Shown here: in pieces, positions 33,559-42,624 of the stretch
Layout: the number at the start of each line of letters is the position of its first letter
Position numbering within the stretch: position 1 is the stretch's first letter
Origin: Fragilariopsis cylindrus CCMP1102
Taxonomy: Eukaryota > Bacillariophyta > Bacillariophyceae > Bacillariales > Bacillariaceae
Assembly (NCBI GenBank): GCA_900095095.1
Contig: FMBT01000079.1
Span: forward strand, 1 to 64,000
Length of the DNA stretch: 64,000 bases
Direction: 5' to 3'
Program-made: the position numbers and the translations under genes
The notes under the pieces: model-generated
The model's input: only the letters and a program-made list of their open reading frames with translations
Told to the model about the DNA's origin: nothing
The model's database searches: none

Positions 33559-33775
33559 CTGGTGTTGTAATATGTGCTCTAATTTATTTAATTATACATA
33601 CTATGCATTAGCTAGAAATCAACTCACGTACTCACATGATCAGTCCCATTCCATGGCAAAAGCTAGGCGAATCCTCATCCGCAATGTCGCTCATCATCAT
33701 CGTCATCGACATCTCAGCATGATCATGGTGCATTTCCATCGTATGGTGGTCTCCGTGGTCCATATCTATGTCCAT
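32740..33775 (-). CDS. CTR-type (SLC31) copper transporter
   Basis: Two exons: 33775-33636 and 33385-32740. The first exon encodes a Met/His-rich extracellular N-terminus (M-D-I-D-M-D-H-G, H-H-D-H-A-E-M-S-M-T-M-M-M). Splicing across a 250-nt intron (GTGAGT...TAG, phase 2) yields G-L-I-M-Y-M-E-G-F-Q-W, the usual junction before the first membrane helix. The remaining hallmarks are the C-L-N-F-Y-F-P-S-W-K-L stretch, M-L-V-I-M (the MxxxM copper relay of TM2) and G-L-M-V-G (the GxxxG packing motif of TM3). Trimeric CTR proteins import Cu(I). The C-terminal tail is Asp/Asn-rich instead of the usual short Cys/His tail, although C-C-N-F lies just after TM3. About 261 residues. Confidence 0.88.
33520..33554. 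repeat. (CT)n microsatellite in the CTR intron
   Basis: About seventeen CT units inside the single intron of the CTR gene. On the coding strand it is a purine GA tract. A short (GT)n lies nearby at about 33418-33434. Confidence 0.9.
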
Positions 33776-34098
33776 ATCCGTGACTTTCTTCTTCCTCTTC
33801 TTCTTCTTCCGTGTATGTACTCAATATTTTTACTGTAGCAGTGATGAGATGATGATGATAATGATGATGATGTATTCGAATGCTTTGTCCAAAAAGCAGT
33901 CCCAAGTTCCAAAATTAAGTCAAAACAAAGAATGCTTCAATTCCTGATTGTGACCGTCGCGGGGGGTGTCAACAGAAAAAGTTGAAAAGTGCGCGATAAA
34001 TCTTAAATATCCGCGGCCCCCATCACGAAGTATGACAGTACAATATATCAAATATGATCGATGGCGAGAAATCAACAATCCATTATTAACAACACAAG
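33776..34098. promoter_or_regulatory. Divergent intergenic region (CTR / peptide deformylase)
   Basis: 323 bp between two divergent 5' ends. Holds a GAT-rich microsatellite near 33846-33872 and a G-run at 33960-33967. No certain element. Confidence 0.45.
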
Positions 34099-35223
34099 TT
34101 GAAAGTAGTCAGAACAAACAACAACCAAAAAGAAATGAAAAGTGTAATCATTCTTCTTATAGTAATATTATCATGTATCCCTACTAATTTTATTGTGACC
34201 GCACTTCTACAAGTACGAAGAAATTTTATATCGAACACTATCATTATAGCATCGGCAATTGCTATTCGCCCTGCGGAGGTTGCTGCTGCTGCTGCTGCTG
34301 CTGCTGCTATTAATAATGATAACGCTGATATTGGAGGGACAAGGGTGACGATAACCCCACTACCACCACCAACATCAACAGTATCATCAATAGTATCATC
34401 AACAGTAGCAACAACAATCTCATCCCCTTTGCTTTCAATAGAATCAGCAGCAGCTCGTCTCGGTGTAGGTCGTAGTAGTGATAGTAATAGTGATGATGAC
34501 GACAAGAACAATAACAACGAGCAACCCATGTTATTAAAGGTTCGATTATATCCAGATCCGTCACTTCGAAAAGTAGCATCTCCTGTTACGAAAGGATTTG
34601 GTAGCCATGAATTAGAAATTGTTGTTAATTATCTTATAAATAATATGAAAAGTAATACAACAGCAGCAATACAATATGGTATAGATGCACGTATAATAAT
34701 TTTAAAGGGTGGTGCTGCATCACCTAATAATAGTGTCAATATCTTTGTTAATCCGAATATACTTTCAAGATCAAATGAATATTCAATGATACCATGGCGT
34801 GAATACTGTGCTGTTATTGTTACCAATATGGAATCGGATATTGTAGCAGCAGCAGAAAACAACAACAACAATAATAATAATAATAATAATCTATCATCAT
34901 CATTAGACATCACAGCCACAACCAGCTCCGTCGGGTTAGTAGAAGTTGATTTATTACGTGATGATATAATAGAAATAGCAGCGCAAGATTATATAACAGG
35001 ACGACCTATACGTAAAGCATTACGTGGTGAATCTGCACGAGCATTCCAACATGAAATGGATCATTTAGATGGTATATTAATAATTGATCATGCTGTAACA
35101 AGTCTTGATGATAATGTACTACCAACGTATATAGCCAATCTTGAAAGACCGTATCATACAGAACGACAACGACGTGCATTTCAAAGGAATACATTCCAAG
35201 GTAATACTCCATTGTATTATTGA
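34099..35223 (+). CDS. Peptide deformylase-like protein with signal-type presequence
   Basis: 374 residues. The C-terminal metal motif is Q-H-E-M-D-H-L-D-G, matching Q-H-E-x-D-H-L of peptide deformylase. Motif 1, usually G-x-G-L-A-A-P-Q, is degraded to T-A-A-I-Q-Y-G-I, keeping the Gln. Motif 2, usually E-G-C-L-S, is R-E-Y-C-A-V, keeping the metal-ligand Cys. Deformylases remove formyl groups from organelle-made proteins. The N-terminus has a hydrophobic signal (best from the Met at 34135) and then Ala and Ser/Thr tracts, compatible with organelle targeting. Asn and Ala homopolymer inserts interrupt the fold at about 34855-34890. The altered motifs make activity uncertain. Single exon. Confidence 0.8.
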   Translation: MKVVRTNNNQKEMKSVIILLIVILSCIPTNFIVTALLQVRRNFISNTIIIASAIAIRPAEVAAAAAAAAAINNDNADIGGTRVTITPLPPPTSTVSSIVSSTVATTISSPLLSIESAAARLGVGRSSDSNSDDDDKNNNNEQPMLLKVRLYPDPSLRKVASPVTKGFGSHELEIVVNYLINNMKSNTTAAIQYGIDARIIILKGGAASPNNSVNIFVNPNILSRSNEYSMIPWREYCAVIVTNMESDIVAAAENNNNNNNNNNNLSSSLDITATTSSVGLVEVDLLRDDIIEIAAQDYITGRPIRKALRGESARAFQHEMDHLDGILIIDHAVTSLDDNVLPTYIANLERPYHTERQRRAFQRNTFQGNTPLYY

Positions 35224-35424
35224 TATATTGATAATATATTATATTTATGTTAATGACAGTTCACGATGGAATAATCGTAACTATTAAAGTTAGCTAGCTT
35301 AAGCTATACACATTCTTCGTGCGTTTCGGAGTATGAGAGAGTTTCCTTTTCCTTCTAAGATTCCTTCATAATAGCAACAGCAACATCAACCTCTTGTATT
35401 CGCATATTTCGTAGCTATATCAAA

Positions 35425-36118
35425 TCAAAGAACTGCAATACAATCGATTTCTACCTTAACATTCTTTGGTAATGCTGCTGCTTGAACACAAGACCTTGAA
35501 GGTGCAACTGAACTATCCTTAAAATATTCTTGATAAATTTCATTGACGGCATTCTGTGAAATTATTTGAAAAGAAAAGAAGACGATTTTCCCGAATTTGA
35601 AAAAAAAGTAATTTTATTAGTTTCGACTGAAAAAAATGAAGAGAAAAATTCGAATCTTCTATTTTGTATATATATTATTAATATATACAAAAACTTACAA
35701 AATTTGATAAATCATCAAGAAAGACCGTACATCGAACAACATTTGATGCTGTTGCACCAGCCTTCTTTAATACAGCATCCATATTCTTTAATACCTGACG
35801 TGTTTCTTCTTTTACATCACCATTACATTCCACCAATTCATTTGTTTTTGGATCAATAGCAATATTACCTGAGCAATAGATAGTGTTACCAGCTAATACA
35901 GCTTGTGAATATGGTCCTAATGGATTTGGTGCATCATCTGTTCTGATTTCAGTAATTTTGGTTGTTGACGACATACTGGTTATAGTACTTGCAGTGATCT
36001 TTTGGCTGCTTCGTCGGAAAGAATGATGATTTATGATGGGTTGCTGGAAACTCAAGGAAGGTCGAATCGCAATACCAATAACAGCAAGGAAGAAGCACAA
36101 AAACGTAATTGTCTTCAT
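35425..36118 (-). CDS. RIDA: RidA (YjgF/YER057c/UK114) enamine/imine deaminase
   Basis: Two exons: 36118-35699 and 35553-35425, separated by a 145-nt intron (GTAAGT...CAG, phase 0), giving 182 residues. RidA hallmarks: P-N-P-L-G-P-Y-S-Q-A-V, Y-C-S-G-N-I-A-I-D, E-T-R-Q-V-L-K-N-M-D-A-V-L, then in exon 2 A-P-S-R-S-C-V-Q-A-A-A-L-P with the catalytic Arg, and V-E-I-D-C-I-A-V at the end. The protein hydrolyses reactive 2-aminoacrylate and related enamines made by PLP enzymes. The N-terminus is a signal peptide ending S-L-S followed by Phe-Gln-Gln and then a basic Ser/Arg stretch, the form of a bipartite plastid presequence in diatoms. Confidence 0.93.
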
Positions 36119-36603
36119 TAAGATTTGAGAATACGATGAACGAGGATTTATTTGAGAATACGATGAACGAGGGTAGATAATAATAAGATTGGTTGGGCTA
36201 CTGTACTGTAGTGCTGTGATGCTATTTTTGTTGTTGTTTTGTTATGCCATGATTCGATGATTATGGGGGTATGATCCAAATTATTCATAAAAATATTTGA
36301 CTACTTCGATTAAAAGTTTCGTTAATTCTATGCTCGCTCGCGCCTCGCCGACTACGCACGTGGTATGGCAGCTCGATGACAAAAAAACACCGAATTTTTT
36401 TTTCAAAAATACCTCTTTTTTCTCATGTAGTTCACGAAACACGAACACGATCGACTTCGTTCGACAATAGCGAAACTGACTGTTTTAATTGACTGTAGAT
36501 GAAGGTTGAAAGGGGTACGGAAGGCAGCACTCAACCTACATTTTCAATTACTATCACATATCATCAGTCTAGCTAGCTAGCTAGTTATCCAGCAACAAAC
36601 GCC
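36119..36603. promoter_or_regulatory. Divergent intergenic region with 27-bp tandem duplication and TAGC repeat
   Basis: 485 bp between the RidA (minus) and START/COQ10-like (plus) genes. It includes a direct repeat (36124-36145 and 36151-36172, TTTGAGAATACGATGAACGA each) just upstream of the RidA start and a (CTAG)n run at about 36570-36585. Confidence 0.55.
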
Positions 36604-37509
36604 ATGATTTCTCGAATTTCATCTTTCCTATGGATTTTATTATTGGTTATATCTCTCATAGAATCGTCGTCACTTTTATCATCGTCATCGTTATCGCCAC
36701 AAACTAATAATCAGCAGCGACTGAATAATAATGGTTGTACCAACAATAGACATGCCGTCGTCGACGTCGTTTCAGCCAAAGGATCAATATCTGGAAAAGG
36801 ACACATGATTAATAATCGGTGTAGTACACGACGTCGTTTCTGTCGTCGGCCAATGACGAGTTTGGATAGCAATGAGAATTCTGCGGCAGAAACAGAAGAT
36901 ATTATTGGTGATACTGATGCATATGAAATAGAATACGAAGAACAAATTGGTGATGACAACATTAACGGCAACACGTCGAAGAAGAAAAATAAACGATTAA
37001 TTGAGATATCAAGTCAAATAGAATTACCATTTTCCGCTGAGATTGCATATGATGCCTATACGAATCTACCAAGACAATCAAGTTGGTCATCATGGTTAGA
37101 ATCAGTTGAAGTATTAAATAGTAAAAATGATAATGACAATGATAATGATAGTAATAGTAATAAAGTACAATCAAAATGGACATCTAAAATGATGGGATAT
37201 ACATATTCATGGGAAGCAATTGCAATAAAGAATGAAAGACCACATACGATAGAATGGTCATCAGTAACAGGATTACAAAATGAGGGTATTGTACGATTTT
37301 ATAAAAAGAAGGGATCAAAATCATCCTATACACATGGTCCAACATTAATGACAATTAAAATGTCATTTGTTACACCAAGAGTTGTATCATCAATTATTCG
37401 TAAATCAAAAACATTAAGAAATTATGTTGAAAAAAAAATGATTGAACAATCATTAAATGATTTTCGTGATGTTGTTTTAGAAAATGATGTAGAAGAGAAA
37501 AGGTTGTAA
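36604..37509 (+). CDS. SRPBCC / COQ10-like polyketide cyclase-fold protein
   Basis: 301 residues. After a signal peptide (about 1-22) and a Ser/Asn/Arg-rich disordered region, residues from about 130 form an SRPBCC fold: I-E-L-P-F-S-A-E-I-A-Y-D-A-Y, L-P-R-Q-S-S-W-S-S-W-L-E-S-V, K-W-T-S-K-M-M-G-Y-T-Y-S-W-E-A, H-T-I-E-W-S-S-V-T-G and a long C-terminal helix. This is the pattern of the Polyketide_cyc2/COQ10 group, whose members bind hydrophobic ligands such as quinones. The hydrophobic N-terminus suggests secretory or plastid import. The ligand is unknown. A Asn/Asp microsatellite-coded insert lies near residues 178-188. Single exon and intact. Confidence 0.8.
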   Translation: MISRISSFLWILLLVISLIESSSLLSSSSLSPQTNNQQRLNNNGCTNNRHAVVDVVSAKGSISGKGHMINNRCSTRRRFCRRPMTSLDSNENSAAETEDIIGDTDAYEIEYEEQIGDDNINGNTSKKKNKRLIEISSQIELPFSAEIAYDAYTNLPRQSSWSSWLESVEVLNSKNDNDNDNDSNSNKVQSKWTSKMMGYTYSWEAIAIKNERPHTIEWSSVTGLQNEGIVRFYKKKGSKSSYTHGPTLMTIKMSFVTPRVVSSIIRKSKTLRNYVEKKMIEQSLNDFRDVVLENDVEEKRL

Positions 37510-37936
37510 AATAGAAGATATATGGAAAAAGCACGACGTAAAGTAGCTAGCTATTCAATAAGATCACAACGGCACATCATCAACACAAAGCTGAACGAAC
37601 GAATGAACGGCAAAAATTGCCTTGTTTTCCATGTGTTGGCAACCACAGTACTACCAGTAGTTAGAGATAGTTTCCATAAATAATGGAAGCAAAATAATAA
37701 TAATTTATTAGCCTATAATAAAACAAGAAAAGACACTTTTACAAGAAGAAACCTTGATACGTTTACTTTCCTTCTAATGCTATTAAATTGTCACTATCAC
37801 AAAAAGTTTGTTATTAATGTGTTTGATATTAATATTATACATGATTATAGACTTCCCCTGTTTGTTAGTCTACTAGCTAGCTAGTTAGCTAGCTAGCTAG
37901 CTAGTTAGCTATGATTTATTTTTAATTTGCTACTCG
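37510..37936. other. Spacer between convergent genes with (CTAG)n repeats
   Basis: 427 bp, A/T-rich, with an interrupted run of CTAG/GTTAG units at about 37870-37912. No gene seen. Confidence 0.6.
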
Positions 37937-40900
37937 CTATTCGGCAGGAGGTAGTGTGAAAATGTGACTACGTGAAGAACCAAATGATCCATTTCCCTCA
38001 AATAATACTGTACCATCATCCGTCATCATTAAATATTCTCCATCTTCAATACCGTCATTAAAAAAATCTTCTATGACAAATTTATACGTTTGATCTGGTG
38101 GTAATTTGATTTCTTCTGTTATGCTTTCCCCAGCACGGTACGTGTCGTATTCAACTTCCGCATAAGCAAAGCTTGGATTATCTTCATCTGTGATCGCCCA
38201 TGATGTTTCTTGATGCCAACTATCAAAGATAATGATGAGATATACACTCACAGTATATATTGTAGGAGCTGGAGACACTGTCGGTTCTGAAGGAGCACTC
38301 GTTGGATATTCGTTAATAGTTGGAACATGGAATTCTGACTCCCGACTTCCTTCGAACACACCATCACTCTCTATTAGTATGATATCTGGTTGATCTGTCA
38401 TATAAATTTCGTATAGCATACCAATCCCAGCGATACCATCATTCCCGGAATCTTCGATGGTAAATGTGTATTTCTCGCCAGGTATAACCATGACCGAATC
38501 AAAACTCTGCTGTTGAGCAGTATATGTACCGGGAAGGGCAATTGCAACTAATCCAGTTGTATCGCTTTCAATCTTCCAGGAGACTTCTTCGGGCCATGGG
38601 TCATAGTAAATAGCAAGTGTGATATTCACTAGTGATTCAGATTCAGATTCAGATTGAGTTAGGCGAGTTGGAGGCTGTGTTAGCATCTCGGTGGGAGCAA
38701 ATGTTGGATCTAAGGCTTTACTGGATGGCACAGAACTTGACTGCGAGCTTGGAAATTCAGTGGGGACGACTGTGGTAGGATCTACAGTTATTTTACGTGA
38801 TGGCATAAAGCTGGATTGCGATGACGGTGACTCAGTAGGAGTGACCGCTGATTCAGTAGGAAATTCTGTTTGCATGGAGGATTGTGATGTCGGCGACTCA
38901 GTAGGAGCGACCTTCAGTTCAGTAGGAACAAATGTTGGATCTGCTGTATTTGCTTCTGTTTGCAAAAAAGGTTGTGATGTTGGCGACTCAGTCGAAACGA
39001 CCTTCACTTCAGTAGGAACAAATGTTGGATCGACTGTACTTTCTTTTGGTTGCAACGAAGATTGTGGTATCGGCGACTCAGTAGAAATGACCTTCAATTC
39101 AGTAGGAAAAAATGTTGGATCTGTTGTATTTGCTTCTGTTTGCAAAAAAGGTTGTGATGTTGGCGACTCAGTAAGAAATATCGTCGATTCAGTAGGACCA
39201 AATGTTGTAGGAACAAATGTTGGATCGACTGTACTTTCTTCTGTTTGCAACGAAGATTGTGGTATCGGCGACTCAGTAGGAATGACCTTCAATTCAGTAG
39301 GAAAAAATGTTGGATCTGTTGTATTTGCTTCTGTTTGCAAAAAAGGTTGTGATATTGGCGACTCAGTAAGAAATATTGTCGATTCAGTAGGACCAAATGT
39401 TGTAGGAGCGAATGTCGGATCTGTATCTTCGAAGTCGGCTGGCATGGTAGAATCGGATACTGAGGGTTTTCCAGATGGTATCGAGGTATCAGCAACAGCA
39501 ATTAAAGCCTTCGGGTCGATGCAAAAATCGGTCCTTGTTATGGATATACCGGAGCATCCTGGTACCAGGATTTCCGTTGATGGTTTCTCGTAGCAGATTA
39601 AGTCATTCCCACAGTCCGCATCGGAATCGCAGTCTCCTTGACATAATTGGAGCGGCAAATTTGTGATATCCGGAGGATTCTCGAGATAAGCAAATAATAT
39701 TGGAGGCTCAGCGGAATTCGCGAGTGTTTTGTGGGTATTCAAGATACAATAGTCGGTTCGACTCGTATCAAACACGTCACAGCCGGGTACAGTTGCCACA
39801 CCTGACTCTTTCATAAAACAGAATAAACCATCAGCACAATCTTCGTCAATATCACAATCCCCTTCACAAAGTCCGAACCTCTTGGGAGATAGCATAGGAA
39901 GGGCTTCAGTGTCGCTAATAATTTCAGTACTGTTGGAAGCTTCATTTCTTGACTCAGGGATTTCCTCGTCTAACGGTGCCGAGCTCGAGTCTCGTGAACT
40001 GGAACTGATATTAGGAGCAGTAGGGAACGAGAAAAATCTTATAGGCATCATTGTGAAATTAAAATCTGGTTGTTGGATAAGATTCCGGTCCGCCTGAAGC
40101 TCAGATAGTTCACTTTTTGTAGCTGTTGCGTCTAAATTTTGTCTTTCGGTATTTGGATAGCTAGAGTTATCATCGTCCTCTTCTCTTTCAGCACCAGTCT
40201 CTTCTTCTCTTCGATTAGGGAAATCCGCAAAATCTTCTCCTGTGAGTGAGATATTATTCGTAAAGTACATATGAAATTCTTCTGAGGGATCAATGTATGG
40301 AGGTAAAGTAAACAAAGGTGTTGACGGATTTCGAGCAGCAGATAAGGGTCCCCTAATTTCCAGAGTTTTGGGCGTTAATGATGGTGACGGAATGGGTACG
40401 AGACTCGGCGCTGTACTTGGTATGTCGATTGGCGTATCACTTGGAGGTGTACTAGGTGGAGAGCTGGGTACAATACTCGGTTCTGTACTCGGGATATCGA
40501 TTGGTGTATCACTATGTTCCAAACTGGGAGAATCAGAAGGCATTGAAGAATCGGAAACATCGTAATCCGGCGTGGACGGGCGTCGTGTTGGTGCAGATGT
40601 CTTTGAATGCCCTGTAGGGACATCATCCAGATCCACCCAGTTGTCGGGAACTGTTGCGTCGACAACAACAGTCTGTTGTTGTGAATCATTCGGATTCGGA
40701 TCTTGTTTTAAACAATCATAATAATCTTTGGATTTTCTTTGACAACCATTACACATCGTTAGACCATTACATGAATCCAATGCAAATTGTAGTGTGTTGG
40801 TGATTTAGTTGCAGCCTTAATACATGATTTACACATATCAAATGATCCACCACCACTTGAATCAACACATTCTTCTAATTTATCATGTTCTGTTGAACAC

Positions 40901-42624
40901 GATGACGATGACGACGACAATGCAGCGTCTTTGACTTGTCCATCAGCAATAATAACATCAGGTGTATCAAGATCAGCCCTGTTGTTGGGAACTGATGCGT
41001 TGACAACAACAGTTTTTTGTTGTGAACCATTTGGATTTGGATCTTGTTCTAAACAATCATAATAATCTTTGGATTTTCTTTGACAACCATTACACATTGT
41101 TAGACCATTACATGAATCCAATGCAAATTGTAGTGTTGTTGGTGATTTAGTTGCAGCCTTAATACATGATTTACACATATCAAATGATCCACCACCACTT
41201 GAATCAACACATTCTTCTAATTTATCATGATCTGTTGAACAAGATGACGATGACGATGACATGACATGACATGACAATGACAATGACATGATGACGATGA
41301 TGACGATGACGATGCATTATCTTCGACTCGACCATCAGCAATAATAGCGTCAGGTGTTGATAAGTTTGAAGGCTCCTGTGATGGACTTGGAGCTGGACAA
41401 CTAAAAGGTGGATTCCTCGATAAGTTACAGACTTTTTTTTCTATCCAAGCACTTGCAGCAGATATACTGGAATATACAGTAGGGCGATAACCCATAGCAC
41501 AAGATCCCCAAATGAAACTATACCAATCTGAAGACATTCGTTATTTACCATCATACATAATGGCCCCCCATTGTCGCCCAAACCTGAAAAATTTGTTAAT
41601 AATAAGAGGCGAGAAAACCAAAAATCAGGAAAGATTTTGGGTGAGAAAAGCATATTCATGCGCTAGTTACTTTCGAGTGGTTAGGGGGAGGGGGGGGGGG
41701 GAATTCAAGGTTAAATAATTCTTACAAGCTTCGTCTCTATTGCCAGCGCATATCATTGTTTCATCATCGACAAATCCAGCGTATTGGTCGTTTGCGTCAC
41801 ATATACCGTGGGGAATGATGTTTGCTTCTATCTTTTGCAAATCCAATCCTTGCATTCGGCTTTTCGGACCATCATCATCGCCGTACCGTAAGATTTCTGT
41901 CGTATCCAGAACAGTGTGATGGAAAGTGTCTTCGTAAATATGATTTATCTGTATACGTGATGCTGTGAATCCATATCCAACTACGAAAAGTTCTGCATCG
42001 GTAGGAATTTCTACTGTTGGATCGATCCATACATGGGGCAATGTGTCCACCTTTTCATCCAATTTTAAAATCATGTAGTCATACATAAGAGTATCAGGAT
42101 CGTACTTTGGATGCTTGTACCGTGACACAATATTTCGTCTCACTGAATCTCCCTCTTGTTGATGCGAAGCATGGGAGCCTATAAGTACGCTATTGTCTTC
42201 GACAACGTCACACTACAACAGGACGAAATACATCGAGAAGTAAACCGGAGTGAGAAAAATTGCTGATAAAAATCAAATTCGGGGATGACGATTGTGAATT
42301 AAATCTTATTCGGAGACTTACGCTAGCACTTGTTAGTAAAATATCCTCCCAAATCAAGGTTGCCCCACAGCCTCCCCACTGTGTAAAGAATGAAAACTCC
42401 CCTGGACCAGTATTCTCGCTTCCCAACATACGTCCATTGTGCTCCCCACGTATACGGCTCGTTACGCTCATCTCCGGATCCAATGAGCTACTCGCCCCAA
42501 TTGCTGCTACATATTTCTCAACGTCTGCTAGAAAAAGCAATCCAAATACTAAAGCACAAAGATTAGGCATAGTCGACGGCACGAATCGGTGTGATACCAT
42601 TTTCATTTTTTGAGGTGTATGCAA
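37937..42624 (-). CDS. Multidomain secreted S1 pseudoprotease with Cys-rich and P/S/T modules
   Basis: Three exons: 42624-42322, 42212-41726 and 41583-37937, about 1,500 residues. Signal peptide, then an S1 fold with degenerate activation site G-R-M-L-G-S, L-L-T-S-A-S where catalytic His is expected (His to Ser), M-Y-D-Y-M-I-L-K-L (Asp kept), and G-D-N-G-G-P where G-D-S-G-G-P is expected (Ser to Asn). Next are two copies of an eight-Cys module (342-bp tandem repeat), a P/S/T region, two C-x-G-D-C-D-x-D-x-D-C modules, about 195-bp-period E/S/P/T repeats, and two C-terminal beta modules (D-P-W-P-E-E-V-S-W; D-S-W-H-Q-E-T-S-W). Frame changes lie at about 41508 (one G short in a run), 41260-41300 (microsatellite) and 40784. 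Intron positions match the other S1 genes. Probably a secreted binding protein (inference). Confidence 0.75.
38870..39430 (-). repeat. Tandem repeats of about 195 bp in the E/S/P/T region
   Basis: Blocks beginning CGGCGACTCAGTA at 39071 and 39266 repeat with few changes, with more diverged copies on the 38.9-39.0 kb side. They encode D-P-T-F-x-P-T-E and S-P-x-S-Q-P-F-L-Q-T-E type text. The near identity shows recent expansion. Confidence 0.8.
40628..41361 (-). repeat. 342-bp tandem duplication encoding a Cys-rich module
   Basis: Copy 1 covers about 40628-40968 and copy 2 about 40969-41361, the second extended by a GATGAC/ATGAC microsatellite. They are very similar at DNA level and encode the same eight-Cys module (L-E-E-C-V-D-S, C-K-S-C-I-K-A-A, C-N-G-C-Q-R-K). 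Copy 1 has one T less at 40784 than copy 2 at the corresponding place, which accounts for the local frame change. Confidence 0.88.

Noticed and set aside
37870-37912. CTAG-rich repeat as a possible CRISPR or telomere-like array
   Set aside because: Units are 4-5 bp with no spacers and do not match telomere repeats; an ordinary simple repeat.
38691-39593. 300-codon open frame antisense to the E/S/P/T repeats
   Set aside because: It is a mirror of the tandem repeat in the pseudoprotease gene (Asp/Gly/Val/Ser text from repeated ACT/TCx codons), not an independent gene.
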